Shown: positions 8,979-17,834, numbered from the stretch's first letter. The stretch is DNA of 64,000 bases from DLAJ01 sp023663615 (GCA_023663615.1 JAMPHA010000001.1:124001-188000), one strand, 5' to 3'. Numbers and translations: made by a program. The notes: generated by a model from the letters alone, not told the origin.

Positions 8979-10399
8979 AGGAATTGACTTTATTTTTAGA
9001 GCAGGATAGCAAGAGAAAGCTCTATGAACAGATTTATGATTATATGGTAACAGAAATCAGGGCAGGGAGGCTTCTCGTTGGCGAGAGGCTTCCCTCGACG
9101 CGTTCTTTGGCGGAATTTCTGTCGATTTCAAGGAGTACCGTGGATCTGGCATATGATCAGCTGCGGGCGGAAGGGTATATCGAGGCGCGCCCTTACCGCG
9201 GGTACTTTGTCTGCCACATAGACAATCTTGTCCGCATTGAGCCGGAGCAGGAGCGTGAGGAAAAGCCGGAGCAGGCAGAAAAGGAACCGTTTCAGATTGA
9301 TTTTTCACCGAATGGCGTGGATATGTCCCAGTTTCCGTTCGACACATGGAGAAGGATCACGCGGAACACGCTAAATGACGACCGGCTGGAGCTTTTTTTG
9401 CCGGGGCAGCCGCAGGGCGATCCCAGCCTTCGTCACACGATTGCGCGCTATCTGCACAGCGCGCGGGGCGTAAAGTGCGAGCCGTCGCAGATCATCATTG
9501 GCGCGGGAAACGATTATCTGCTTATGCTGCTGCGTTATCTCATCGGCGAGGGACGCACGGTCGCGATGGAAAATCCGACGTATCAGCGGGCATACCGCCT
9601 CTTTTTAGCGATGGGATTTCGGATGCGTGTGATCGGAATGGATGCGCAGGGAATGAGGGCGGACGAGCTTGCGGCGTCGGAGGCGGACGTTGCCTATGTC
9701 ATGCCGTCCCATCAGTATCCGACGGGTGTGATCATGCCGATCGGACGGCGCGCGGAGCTGCTGCGCTGGGCGGCGGAAAAAGAAGGACGCTATGTGATCG
9801 AGGACGATTATGACAGCGAGTTTCGTTACCGCGGTAAGCCGATCCCGTCCATGCAGGCGTCCGACCATAACGGGCGCGTCATCTATATCGGTACGTTTTC
9901 CAAGGCGATCGCGCCGGCGATCCGTATCAGCTACATGGTGCTTCCGGAGGAACTCATGGAGCGGTTTCACTTACAATGCGGTTTTTTGTCGTCCACGGTT
10001 TCCCGTATCGATCAGGCGACTTTGAATGAATTTATCGGGAACGGTTATTTTGAGCGGTACCTGAATAAGATGCGAAAATATTACCGGCAGAAGCATGATA
10101 TGATGCTGAGCACGATCAGGCGCTGGGCGCCCGATTTTGTCGTTTCCGGAGAACATGCGGGGATGCATCTTCTGGTGACGGCAAACAATGGCTTAAGCGC
10201 CAGTGAAATGAAGCTGCGCGCGGCGACCATGGGAATCCGCGTCTATACCTTAAAAGAACTGACGGTGAGAGAGGAGCGCATCGGACTTCCGGCAGGTCTG
10301 CCTGTTGACCGCACGGTCGTCATGGGGTTCGGCGGGCTGAAAGCGGACCAGCTTCGCGCGGGACTCAGAGTTTTGCGCAGATGTTGGAAAAATTCGTAA
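8975..10399 (+). CDS. MocR/PdxR-type GntR regulator with aminotransferase domain
   Basis: A 474-residue fusion of a GntR-type winged helix (about 1-75, with GERLPSTRSLAEFLSISRSTV) to a fold-type I aminotransferase-like domain (about 110-470). The PLP-binding lysine is in the motif GTFSKAI, preceded by the conserved EDDYDSEFRY segment. Such MocR proteins sense PLP or an amino compound and regulate transcription; PdxR members control vitamin B6 synthesis. No pdx genes are nearby, so the target is unknown. It overlaps the DUF2225 gene by 4 bp and is followed by a strong terminator. Confidence 0.88.
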   Translation: MKELTLFLEQDSKRKLYEQIYDYMVTEIRAGRLLVGERLPSTRSLAEFLSISRSTVDLAYDQLRAEGYIEARPYRGYFVCHIDNLVRIEPEQEREEKPEQAEKEPFQIDFSPNGVDMSQFPFDTWRRITRNTLNDDRLELFLPGQPQGDPSLRHTIARYLHSARGVKCEPSQIIIGAGNDYLLMLLRYLIGEGRTVAMENPTYQRAYRLFLAMGFRMRVIGMDAQGMRADELAASEADVAYVMPSHQYPTGVIMPIGRRAELLRWAAEKEGRYVIEDDYDSEFRYRGKPIPSMQASDHNGRVIYIGTFSKAIAPAIRISYMVLPEELMERFHLQCGFLSSTVSRIDQATLNEFIGNGYFERYLNKMRKYYRQKHDMMLSTIRRWAPDFVVSGEHAGMHLLVTANNGLSASEMKLRAATMGIRVYTLKELTVREERIGLPAGLPVDRTVVMGFGGLKADQLRAGLRVLRRCWKNS

Positions 10400-10426
10400 G
10401 CAAAAAGGACGCCGGTGAATATCGGA

Positions 10427-10532
10427 AAGCGCACAGGGCGCAGGCATTATAAAACGGCATGAAAAAGCGCATAGGGCGCAGGCATTATAAAACGGCATAA
10501 AAAGACACATGGGGCGCAGGCATTGTCAAAAA
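10427..10532 (+). repeat. intergenic tandem repeat, about 38 bp x 3
   Basis: Three imperfect copies starting near 10427, 10465 and 10502 share a core GGGCGCAGGCATT, and the first two also share ATAAAACGGCAT. They fill the gap between the MocR gene and its terminator. There are no unique spacers of constant size, so this is not a CRISPR array. Function is unknown. Confidence 0.85.
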
Positions 10533-10575
10533 GTATGAAAAAAGAATTGCGGTATGTGCAATTCTTTTTTCATAC
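10533..10575. terminator. bidirectional intrinsic terminator
   Basis: A perfect 18-bp stem (10533-10550 with 10558-10575) and a 7-nt loop. The stem has A6 and T6 runs, so it works as a rho-independent terminator in either direction. It separates the convergent MocR-type gene (+) and the small acidic membrane protein (-). Confidence 0.9.
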
Positions 10576-10587
10576 GGAACGCTATTG

Positions 10588-10926
10588 TTAAGCCTCGGCG
10601 GGATTTCCTTTTTCATCATTAAAAAGCTCTTCCGTTTTTTCCACGGTCTCGGAAGTGATGCTGGAAAGGGTATCTTTCACGGAATCTGCGGCTTCCTTCA
10701 CGTCTTCCTTTGCCTGACTTAAGTCAACATAGGAGCGATCGTCGGAAGAATCCGTATTCTTGTCGGTATCCTCGTCAAGATCCTCGCTGAAATCATCAAA
10801 ATCATCGAAGTCATCTGCGGAATCCTCATCGGGAGAATTCTTTTTCTTCATAAAATAGTATGCGCCTGCTGCGGCAGAAGCGGCAGCGGCGGAGAACAAC
10901 AGGAACTTACCAAACTTTTTTGCCAT
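10588..10926 (-). CDS. small membrane-anchored acidic protein, unknown function
   Basis: A 112-residue protein. Residues 1-25 are a basic start and an Ala-rich hydrophobic helix (KKFGKFLLFSAAAASAAAG), followed by lysines. The rest is very acidic (DDFDDFDDFSEDLDED) and then helical with spaced Val/Ala and charged residues. It resembles small YtxH-like or low-complexity anchored proteins in layout, but no family is assigned. AAAGGAG lies 7 bp before the start, and a good promoter is upstream, so it is very likely expressed. It is monocistronic, closed by the bidirectional terminator. Confidence 0.75.
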   Translation of the reverse strand: MAKKFGKFLLFSAAAASAAAGAYYFMKKKNSPDEDSADDFDDFDDFSEDLDEDTDKNTDSSDDRSYVDLSQAKEDVKEAADSVKDTLSSITSETVEKTEELFNDEKGNPAEA

Positions 10927-10980
10927 AATGGACTCCTTTCAAATTTCGACGGGAATGTTCTCAACTCTTGTGCTTTTTCC

Positions 10981-11009
10981 ATTTTAATACATTTGAAACA
11001 ATCTCACAA
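10981..11009 (-). promoter_or_regulatory. promoter for the small acidic membrane protein
   Basis: On the minus strand TTGTGA (11009-11004) and TAAAAT (10986-10981) are 17 bp apart, about 55 bp upstream of the start codon. This fits a sigma-A promoter. It is divergent from the TetR gene promoter about 130 bp away. Confidence 0.55.
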
Positions 11010-11135
11010 GTCATTATATGCAAAAAAATCGTTGCTTAAACCGATCTTTTGGAATTTTGTCCGCCGGGGACAATTTTACTATTTTTTATCCGAAATATTC
11101 TACAATTTTGTACACAGAAAATCTTTCCGGAACGG

Positions 11136-11164
11136 TTGTGATACGTCTTCAAATGTGATATGAT
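11136..11164 (+). promoter_or_regulatory. promoter for the TetR-family gene
   Basis: TTGTGA (11136-11141) and TATGAT (11159-11164) have a 17-bp spacer. The transcript would start near 11171, which rules out the in-frame ATG at 11160 as a start and supports the ATG at 11265. The rest of the 338-base gap between the divergent genes holds only AT-rich sequence and a short GTCC/GGAC stem. Confidence 0.6.
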
Positions 11165-11264
11165 AGTTTTCGACTCTCTCAGTCAAAATATGTCGGATCT
11201 TGACGGCGTGTTCCGGCAGAGTCAAACAGGGACATGGCGGACTGCATCAGAATGGAAGAACAGT

Positions 11265-11924
11265 ATGAATGAAAAATTTTGGGATATGAAAAAAGAAAAG
11301 CAGGACAGGATCATGAACGCGGCGATCGGCGTGTTTGCCACACAGGGTTATGCCCATGCGAGCACGGACGAGATCGTAAAGCGCGCCGAGATCAGTAAGG
11401 GACTGCTGTTTCATTATTTTATCAGTAAGCAGGGATTATATGATTTTCTGTATGACTATTTCAGTCGCTTTATGAGGCTGGAGCTTTCCGGCGTCGCCGC
11501 AAGGGAGCGGGAAGGGTTCTTTGAACGCTGTATCGCCATTGAGTCGGGACGGATGCAGGCAATGAAGCAGTATCCGTTTATCCAGTGCTTTTTGACCGCA
11601 GCGGACGATGAGGATGCGGAATTGATCGGCGGAAGTTTTGGTGAGCTTCGCGGTCAATATCATGAATTTTGCGAAACACTATATATAGGAAGAGAGTGTT
11701 ACAGCGAACGCTTCGCAGAGTATTATGATATGTGGAGAAACGTGGAGCGGGATGTGTCACAGGGAGCTGTGCGGAGGAATACGATAAACGGGGAGCTTCA
11801 TATCAAAGAGTATTTTCAGGAAGTGACCGGGGTTTATGAGCTGCTCGCAAGCCGGGTGACGGAGAGTGCGATCTTTGCGGAAGAGGCTGAAGATACAGAG
11901 GCATCGCTGGGCGTTGCGCTGTAA
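11265..11924 (+). CDS. TetR/AcrR-family transcriptional regulator
   Basis: A 219-residue regulator. The N-terminal TetR helix-turn-helix is clear (about residues 8-60): IMNAAIGVFATQGYAHASTD, EIVKRAEISKGLLFHYF and the closing SKQGLYDF helix. The C-terminal ligand-binding region is helical and not diagnostic of a ligand. The ATG at 11265 has GGAAGAA 4-5 bp upstream and lies downstream of the predicted transcription start, unlike the longer frame from 11160. No efflux pump is adjacent; the divergent neighbour is the acidic membrane protein, which may be a target. Confidence 0.88.
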   Translation: MNEKFWDMKKEKQDRIMNAAIGVFATQGYAHASTDEIVKRAEISKGLLFHYFISKQGLYDFLYDYFSRFMRLELSGVAAREREGFFERCIAIESGRMQAMKQYPFIQCFLTAADDEDAELIGGSFGELRGQYHEFCETLYIGRECYSERFAEYYDMWRNVERDVSQGAVRRNTINGELHIKEYFQEVTGVYELLASRVTESAIFAEEAEDTEASLGVAL

Positions 11925-12037
11925 TGTAGGAGAAGCGGGTGCGGATGCAGAGGGTACGAAAGGACCACAAAAACGATAATTTTTCGAAAAAGTGATCTTT
12001 TTTTTGAAAATGGAAAAAATTGTACTAAGAAAAATAC

Positions 12038-12066
12038 TTTACAATTGAGAGAAAATGTTATATAAC
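12038..12066 (+). promoter_or_regulatory. candidate promoter for the Crh-like gene
   Basis: TTTACA (12038-12043) and TATAAC (12061-12066) are separated by 17 bp, about 50 bp before the start of the HPr-like gene. The region is AT-rich, so chance matches are possible. Confidence 0.5.
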
Positions 12067-12118
12067 TTCTACAATATCTAGTGTAATTGTTGTTTTATGT
12101 CAGAAAGGAAGGACAGAA

Positions 12119-12346
12119 ATGGTAACGAGGAAGATTTCAATGACACCTCAAGATGTGAAGCACTTTGTGAATGTTGCAGCGAAATGCGATTTTGATATTG
12201 ATATTTCCAACCGCAGCTTTGCGGTGGATGCAAAATCGATTGTTGGTGTGCTGGGTCTGGATTTTGGGAGCCCGCTCTACGTCAGCTATGATGGTTATAA
12301 TGAAGAATTGGAGAAGCTGATGTGCACCCTTGCCTGTGCCTCATAA
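12119..12346 (+). CDS. HPr-fold protein lacking the phosphorylatable histidine (Crh-like)
   Basis: A 75-residue protein that aligns with HPr over its whole length: VAAKCDFDIDI fits HPr's TASKYDADV helix/strand and AKSIVGVLGL fits the KSIMGVMSL helix. Aligned this way, the position of His15 is a threonine and the surrounding IHARPA motif is lost, whereas the regulatory Ser46 (in KSI) is kept. A protein with Ser46 but no His15 resembles B. subtilis Crh, a regulator for carbon catabolite control rather than a PTS carrier. It has a strong GGAAGGA ribosome binding site. The regulatory role is inferred from the residues only. Confidence 0.8.
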   Translation: MVTRKISMTPQDVKHFVNVAAKCDFDIDISNRSFAVDAKSIVGVLGLDFGSPLYVSYDGYNEELEKLMCTLACAS

Positions 12347-12381
12347 GGAGCACGGCGGTAACAGGATTGTATGAGGTGGAA

Positions 12382-12468
12382 CGCCCCGTTTGGGAAAAAG
12401 CATGCTGTCGTTCTATTTGCGTAACGACGGATACCATGCTATCATATTCCTAAACGGGGTGTTTTTTT
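12382..12468 (+). promoter_or_regulatory. nested hairpin with T-tract before the helicase gene (terminator/attenuator)
   Basis: A long rod: outer stem 12382-12394 with 12449-12461 (13 pairs including two G-T), middle AGCATG 12399-12404 with CATGCT 12435-12440, inner GTCGTT 12407-12412 with AACGAC 12423-12428. Seven T residues follow and run directly into the helicase ATG (12469). It can end the transcript of the Crh-like gene. Its 3' arm also contains GGGG, the only Shine-Dalgarno-like run before the helicase, so it could control the helicase as well. Confidence 0.75.
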
Positions 12469-15051
12469 ATGCAGAATCATATTTCAGTCAGAAGTCTGGT
12501 AGAGTTTTTACTGCGGGGCGGAGATATTGACAACCGCCATGCGGCGCAGGATCAGAACGCCATGCAGGCGGGCAGCCGCATTCATCGGGAAATTCAGCGC
12601 AGTATGGGACCGGAGTACCGTGCGGAGGTCAGTCTTTCCCACACGGTTTCTTTGGAGCGCTATGAACTTGTCATCGAGGGCAGAGCGGACGGCATTTTTG
12701 TGAAGGACGGCAATGTGACCGTGGATGAGATCAAGGGAACCTATCGGGGGCTTCCGAAGATCAAGGAACCGATCCCGGTTCATCTGGCGCAGGCAAAATG
12801 CTATGCCTATATTTATGCGCGGCAGCAGGCACTTTCGGAAATCCATGTGCGGATGACGTACTGCCATTTGGAAACGGAGGCGGTGAAGTATTTTGAGGAG
12901 GCGTATTCCTTTGAGGAGCTGTCGCTGTGGTTTGAGGCGCTGATCGCGGAGTACCGCAAGTGGTCGGATTACCGCATGGACTGGCTGGAAAAAAGAAACG
13001 CCGCCTTAAAAGAGCTGGCGTTTCCGTTTCCGTACCGCGAGGGGCAGAAAGAGCTTGTCACCTATGTGTACCAGACGATTTATCATAAGAGAAAACTGTT
13101 CATCGAGGCGCCGACCGGCGTGGGAAAGACGATCTCCACGATGTATCCGGCGCTCAAGGCGCTTGGCGAGGGGCGGGCGGACAGGCTGTTTTATCTGACG
13201 GCAAAAACGATCACGAGGACGGTTGCGGACGATACGCTGCGGCTGCTTTCGGAGCGTGGCATGTGCCTGAAACGTGTTCTTTTAACGGCAAAAGAAAAAA
13301 TCTGCCCGCAGGCGGAGACGGTCTGCAATCCGGAAGCATGCCCGTATGCAAAGGGGCATTTTGACAGGATCAACGACTGTTTGTATGACTGCCTGACAAA
13401 AGAGGACAGTTTTACGCGGGAGGTCATTGAGCGCTATGCCGAGGCGTACCGGGTGTGCCCGTTTGAGATGAGTCTGGATATGAGCCTGTTTTCGGACGCC
13501 GTGATCTGCGATTATAATTATGTGTTTGATCCGCATGTGTATCTCAAGCGTTTTTTTGCGGAGGGAAATACGGAGCGGTATTTGTTTTTGATCGATGAGG
13601 CGCATAATTTAGTGGAGCGCGGCAGGGAAATGTACAGCGCCGTCTTGTATAAAGAAGATTTTCTGAAGTTGAAAGGCGTAGTCAGAGGCATCCTGCATGA
13701 GGACGGAGAGAAGGAGGTGTCCGCCGCGCGGAAAGCGTCTGCCGCGCTGCTTCTTGCGCCGCATCATGCGGCGCAGCTCCATGAGATTTCGCGTCTGCTG
13801 GACCGTTGTAACAAGGAGCTGCTCGCGCGCAAGCGGGAGTGTGAGGGATGTGTGACAAATCCGGAGCTTGACAGCTTGATACTCACACTGAACCGATTGT
13901 CCGAGGCGATGAGCAAATATTTGGAAAATACCGATTCGGGCGCCATGCCCGGACGGGAAGAAATTTTGGATTTCTATTTTGAGGTTTCTCATTTTTTAAT
14001 GATTGCGGAGCTTGTGGACGAACATTATGTACCGTATATGCAGTCGGACGAGGAGGGGCGTTTTCTGGTAAAATTGTTCTGCGTCGATCCGTCGCGTAAC
14101 TTACAGGAGTGCATGGGACGCGCCGTGAGCAGCGTGCTTTTTTCGGCGACGATGCTTCCGATCCAATATTATAAGAAGCTGCTCGGCGGGACGGAGGAAG
14201 ATTATGAGGTCTACGCGGGCTCAACGTTCGATGACAGAAAACGCGGGATCTATATTGCCGATGATGTGACGAGCAAATATACGCGCCGGGGCGAGGACGA
14301 ATACCGGCGGGTTGCGAAGTATGTCCGGCGGATCGTGGACTGCCGTTACGGGAATTATATGATTTTTTTCCCGTCCCATCAGTTTCTGCGGCAGGTGTAC
14401 GAAATCTTTATCAAAGAAGAATATGATGAAACGTATATGGACTGCATCGTGCAGGAAGGAACGATGGACGAGCGCGCCAGGGAGGCGTTTCTTGCACGGT
14501 TTTCGGGCGCGGGAGAGCAGGCGGAAGAGAGGGCGCAGGCGTTAGCGGACGGGAAGCAGGCGGAGGAGAAGGCGCAGGCGTTAGCGGACGAGAAGGCGGA
14601 AAGCGGCGCGCCGGGGGGCGGACAGCAGGCGGTGGCAGCACCGGCGCCGGAGGCGGACGTTGACCGCTGTCTGATCGGATTCTGCGTGCTTGGCGGGTTG
14701 TTTGGAGAGGGGATCGACTTAAAAAGAGATGCGCTGATCGGCGTGGTGATCGTCGGGACCGGACTGCCGCAGGTCTGTGCGGAGCGCGCGATCTTAAAGG
14801 ATTATTTTGACGGGGACGGCGGCGTCGGCTTTGATTATGCCTATCGGTATCCGGGCATGAATAAAGTATTGCAGGCGGCGGGGCGCGTCATCCGGACTGC
14901 GGAAGACGTCGGGATCGTCGCGCTGCTCGATTATCGTTTTTGCCGTCCCGAATACCGCGCGATGTTTCCGCGCGAATGGAAAAGCTATGAACAGGTGCGG
15001 CTTGACACGATTGGTAGACGGATCGAGCGGTTTTGGGACGAGTGGCTTTGA
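12469..15051 (+). CDS. Cas4/RecB-like nuclease fused to XPD/DinG-type iron-sulfur helicase
   Basis: An 860-residue DNA repair-type enzyme. Residues 1-150 form a PD-(D/E)XK nuclease domain: GRADG (D74), VDEIKG (E87, K89) and a downstream QxxxY (QAKCYAY). Then comes a superfamily 2 DEAD_2 helicase: Walker A TGVGKT near 214, DEAH at 376-379, and cysteines C279, C286, C291 and C330 (YRVCPFE) suited to a 4Fe-4S cluster as in XPD and DinG. Motifs near the C-terminus (GEGIDLK, QAAGRVIRT) complete the helicase. An Ala/Glu/Lys-rich insertion (about 683-725) with repeats EEKAQALAD is not part of the family fold. It starts right after the nested hairpin and converges on nfo. Confidence 0.88.
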   Translation: MQNHISVRSLVEFLLRGGDIDNRHAAQDQNAMQAGSRIHREIQRSMGPEYRAEVSLSHTVSLERYELVIEGRADGIFVKDGNVTVDEIKGTYRGLPKIKEPIPVHLAQAKCYAYIYARQQALSEIHVRMTYCHLETEAVKYFEEAYSFEELSLWFEALIAEYRKWSDYRMDWLEKRNAALKELAFPFPYREGQKELVTYVYQTIYHKRKLFIEAPTGVGKTISTMYPALKALGEGRADRLFYLTAKTITRTVADDTLRLLSERGMCLKRVLLTAKEKICPQAETVCNPEACPYAKGHFDRINDCLYDCLTKEDSFTREVIERYAEAYRVCPFEMSLDMSLFSDAVICDYNYVFDPHVYLKRFFAEGNTERYLFLIDEAHNLVERGREMYSAVLYKEDFLKLKGVVRGILHEDGEKEVSAARKASAALLLAPHHAAQLHEISRLLDRCNKELLARKRECEGCVTNPELDSLILTLNRLSEAMSKYLENTDSGAMPGREEILDFYFEVSHFLMIAELVDEHYVPYMQSDEEGRFLVKLFCVDPSRNLQECMGRAVSSVLFSATMLPIQYYKKLLGGTEEDYEVYAGSTFDDRKRGIYIADDVTSKYTRRGEDEYRRVAKYVRRIVDCRYGNYMIFFPSHQFLRQVYEIFIKEEYDETYMDCIVQEGTMDERAREAFLARFSGAGEQAEERAQALADGKQAEEKAQALADEKAESGAPGGGQQAVAAPAPEADVDRCLIGFCVLGGLFGEGIDLKRDALIGVVIVGTGLPQVCAERAILKDYFDGDGGVGFDYAYRYPGMNKVLQAAGRVIRTAEDVGIVALLDYRFCRPEYRAMFPREWKSYEQVRLDTIGRRIERFWDEWL

Positions 15052-15068
15052 GAAAGAAAAGCTGTCGC

Positions 15069-15923
15069 TTATTTCAGCATCGCGATCTCTTCCTTATAAG
15101 GAGGAAGCGTCTGTTTTGGATTTTCCGGGTCGGGGCGGTAAGGCGTTTCCAGAATCTTTGGCACGGTTAAAAAATCAGGGTGGTGCACGATGGCGTACAG
15201 CGCGTCAAAGCCGATGAACCCTTCCCCGATATTGGCGTGGCGGTCTTTGTGGCTGCCGCGCTCGTTTTTGCTGTCGTTGATATGGAACACGGCGATCTGA
15301 TCCTTGCCGAGCAGCCGGTCAAACTGTCCGATCACGCCGTCGAAATCGTGAACGACGTCATAGCCGGCGTCATGGACATGACAGGTATCAAAGCAGACGC
15401 GCAGCCGGTCGTTTTCCGGCACGCCGTCATAGATCGCGGCAAGCTCCTCGAAGCTTCTGCCGATCTCGGAGCCTTTTCCCGCCATCGTCTCCAAGGCGAT
15501 CGTGCAGTCGGGGCAGGCGGAGAGCACTTCGTGAAGTCCTTTGACGATGCTGCGGATGCCGGCATCCCCGCCTGCGCCGACATGCGCGCCCGGATGAAGG
15601 ATCAGCGTGTGCGCACCCATGGCGGCGCTTCTTTGAAGCTCTAGGGTCAAAAAAGAAACGGCAAGTTCATAGGTTTCCGGCTTTACGGTGTTGGCAAGGT
15701 TGATGATGTAGGGCGCGTGGATGACGACGGTTTCAATGCCGTGCGCGCGCAGATAATCCCAGCCCTCGGCGATTTTTAAGTCCGAGAGCGGTCTGCGCAG
15801 GGTGTTCTGCGGCGCGCCGGTGTAGAGCATCAGCGTGTTGGCGTCATAGGAAACGGCTTCTTTTGCAGAGCCGAGAAAAAAATCAGGGGCGTTCATGCCC
15901 ACATGGGAACCGAGTAAGATCAT
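15069..15923 (-). CDS. nfo: endonuclease IV (AP endonuclease)
   Basis: A 284-residue apurinic/apyrimidinic endonuclease of the Nfo family, which incises DNA at abasic sites using a three-zinc centre. Metal ligand motifs are all visible in order: GSHVG, IHAPY, LHPGAH, ALETMAGKG, CFDTCHVHDAGYD, FHINDSKN, KDRHANIGEG and ILETP. The length is normal. The start has AAGGAG upstream on the minus strand. It converges with the helicase gene with a 17-bp gap, so the two repair genes are neighbours but not an operon. Confidence 0.95.
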   Translation of the reverse strand: MILLGSHVGMNAPDFFLGSAKEAVSYDANTLMLYTGAPQNTLRRPLSDLKIAEGWDYLRAHGIETVVIHAPYIINLANTVKPETYELAVSFLTLELQRSAAMGAHTLILHPGAHVGAGGDAGIRSIVKGLHEVLSACPDCTIALETMAGKGSEIGRSFEELAAIYDGVPENDRLRVCFDTCHVHDAGYDVVHDFDGVIGQFDRLLGKDQIAVFHINDSKNERGSHKDRHANIGEGFIGFDALYAIVHHPDFLTVPKILETPYRPDPENPKQTLPPYKEEIAMLK

Positions 15924-16096
15924 GGGAAATCTCCTTTTCGTAAGATTTTATCAAAGTCTGTATGGAATAAAGATCATGCGTTATTTTTTATCCGTGCAAT
16001 CTCTTTGCCGGTGGAAGAATGGGCGACGCGCATGCATTCTCGCTTATTTGATTGTATCACTGCATGCATATGGATGCAAGACGCGGGGCGCGCTTT

Positions 16097-16180
16097 ATGC
16101 GCCTGCGGAACGTGTTCGTATGCCTGCGGAACTGCTCATACGCCGGAACGTGTTCATGCGCCTGCGGGTACAGATATGCG
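16097..16180. repeat. imperfect 20-bp tandem repeat at the end of the ABC transporter gene
   Basis: About four degenerate units built on GCCTGCGGAAC and ATGCGCCTGCGG. The last codons of the ABC transporter gene (minus strand) run into this tract. The rest of the gap up to nfo (15924-16096) shows nothing recognisable. Confidence 0.6.
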
Positions 16181-17791
16181 TCCGTCTTTCAGGCGGAGTA
16201 TGCCGTCGTAGCGATCCGTGCAGGAGGTGCTCAGCTTATGCGAGACAAACAGACAGGTCACGTCCCGAAGACCCAGAATCAGCGTTTCAATCTTCTCCGC
16301 CATATCGTTGTCCAAAGCAGAGGTCGCCTCGTCGAACAACAGGATTTTTTTGTCGTGATAGAGCGCTCTGGCAATGGCGATCCGCTGCCGCTCCCCGCCG
16401 GAGAAATTTGAACCGTTTTCGCCCACGATTGTCTGTATACCTTGATCTGTCCGCGCTAAGACCGCTTCCAGCCCGGATTCCCGGATAGCTCTGCGAAGGC
16501 GAGCTGCATCGGGCTTGGAATAAAAACAGATGTTATGCTCAATTGTATCGTTAAAAAGAAACACTTCCTGCCCTACATAGGCACAGTTCTTAAAAAAACA
16601 TCTGTACTCTTTCAAATCTGTTCCGTCAACAAGAATCTGTCCTTCATAGCCGGAATAATACTGCATGAGCAGCTTGAGAAGCGTGGATTTGCCGCTGCCG
16701 CTTGAGCCGGTCAGCGCATACTTTTTGCCCCGTTCCAATGTGAGATCCAAATGTGTGAGCACCGGCTTCTTCTCGTAGGAAAAAGAAACGTCCCGAAATA
16801 CGATTTCATGTGCTTCGCTTTGCGCAGTACCACAGGAAAACACGTCGGCATGTTCTTTGATGAGTTCCATGGTTTTTTCTGAAATCGGGCGGATGGACGT
16901 AAACATTCCGAATATGGCGCTCATCTGTGAAGCGGGCGTGATGACCTGTCCCGATAACTGCGTGACGGCGACGATGCTGCCCAAGGTGACATATCCTTTT
17001 GCCGCTAAGAAGCCGGCAAAAAGCATGATCAGAAATTGTGTCAGAATGGACGCCGTATTGGCGGTTCCCTGCAGCTTGGCAATTTCACAATCGCGGCGAT
17101 ATTTGGAAAACTCGGATTTTTGCAGGCGCGTCCGGTGACGGGCGCGCATTTGTTCCTCAATCGCGTAATTTTTAATCAGTGTGTGTCCATCCAAAATTTC
17201 GTTTACTTCTGTTTGATAATCCGCTGCACATTCCGCCGCATCTGACTGCGCGGCGGATAATCGTTTTGCAAAGAGTTTGGGAATCACGGTCGGGATGCAG
17301 GTACATGCCAGAGAAAAGAGCGCGATGACCGGGTTTGTTACGATCAGCACAGCGGCGGCAAGAACCATTGTCAGGATGGAGTCATAGACCGTGAAAAGGT
17401 TTTTGAAGTAGTTTTCCTCTATGAGATTCATGTTGTGATTGAGCAGGGAGACGTAGTTCCCTTTTGCTTCCGTCTGGTAAGAGGCGATGTCTTTTGACAG
17501 GATCGCGGACATCACATCGGCTTTTAAGGCGGTCATGGCGTTCGTGATACAGCGGCTTTTCTGCCGGGCGGCGCCAAACACGACGAGTCCCAGAAGGACG
17601 GCATAGCCGATGCAGAGCAGAAGGAGCTTTGCAAGCGGCGCGGTGTTCCCCGTCCGGATGCTGTCGGATACGGTATCGATCAGGATACTCAACAGGACTG
17701 CCACAAAAACGACGAGCAGCGTTTGGACGGTCTGCAGGAGTAAGGAGAATACAAAGCGCATGTTATTTTTATGGGTAAGATAAGATTTCAT
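16154..17791 (-). CDS. ABC exporter, fused permease and ATPase (half-transporter)
   Basis: A 545-residue type IV ABC exporter subunit. Residues 1-300 contain about six transmembrane helices. The ATPase follows with Walker A (SSGSGKSTLL), Q-loop (YVGQEVFLF), signature FSGGERQRIAIA, Walker B (ILLFDEATSALD) and the switch histidine (SHK). It probably acts as a homodimer exporting a peptide or drug, since no partner gene is adjacent. The frame is open for 60 codons upstream, but the ATG at 17791 has GGAGG just before it and begins with a normal basic start. Regulation by the upstream XRE-TPR protein through the repeats at 17925-17999 is likely. Confidence 0.87.
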   Translation of the reverse strand: MKSYLTHKNNMRFVFSLLLQTVQTLLVVFVAVLLSILIDTVSDSIRTGNTAPLAKLLLLCIGYAVLLGLVVFGAARQKSRCITNAMTALKADVMSAILSKDIASYQTEAKGNYVSLLNHNMNLIEENYFKNLFTVYDSILTMVLAAAVLIVTNPVIALFSLACTCIPTVIPKLFAKRLSAAQSDAAECAADYQTEVNEILDGHTLIKNYAIEEQMRARHRTRLQKSEFSKYRRDCEIAKLQGTANTASILTQFLIMLFAGFLAAKGYVTLGSIVAVTQLSGQVITPASQMSAIFGMFTSIRPISEKTMELIKEHADVFSCGTAQSEAHEIVFRDVSFSYEKKPVLTHLDLTLERGKKYALTGSSGSGKSTLLKLLMQYYSGYEGQILVDGTDLKEYRCFFKNCAYVGQEVFLFNDTIEHNICFYSKPDAARLRRAIRESGLEAVLARTDQGIQTIVGENGSNFSGGERQRIAIARALYHDKKILLFDEATSALDNDMAEKIETLILGLRDVTCLFVSHKLSTSCTDRYDGILRLKDGRISVPAGA

Positions 17792-17834
17792 GATAGAGAC
17801 CTCCCTTGTTTTTGGTGATAGGAATTTTCGTAAT

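Noticed and set aside
10427..10532. CRISPR array from regularly spaced repeats
   Set aside because: Copies are adjacent and imperfect, with no unique spacers; no cas genes. The same applies to 22027-22135 and 62282-62399.
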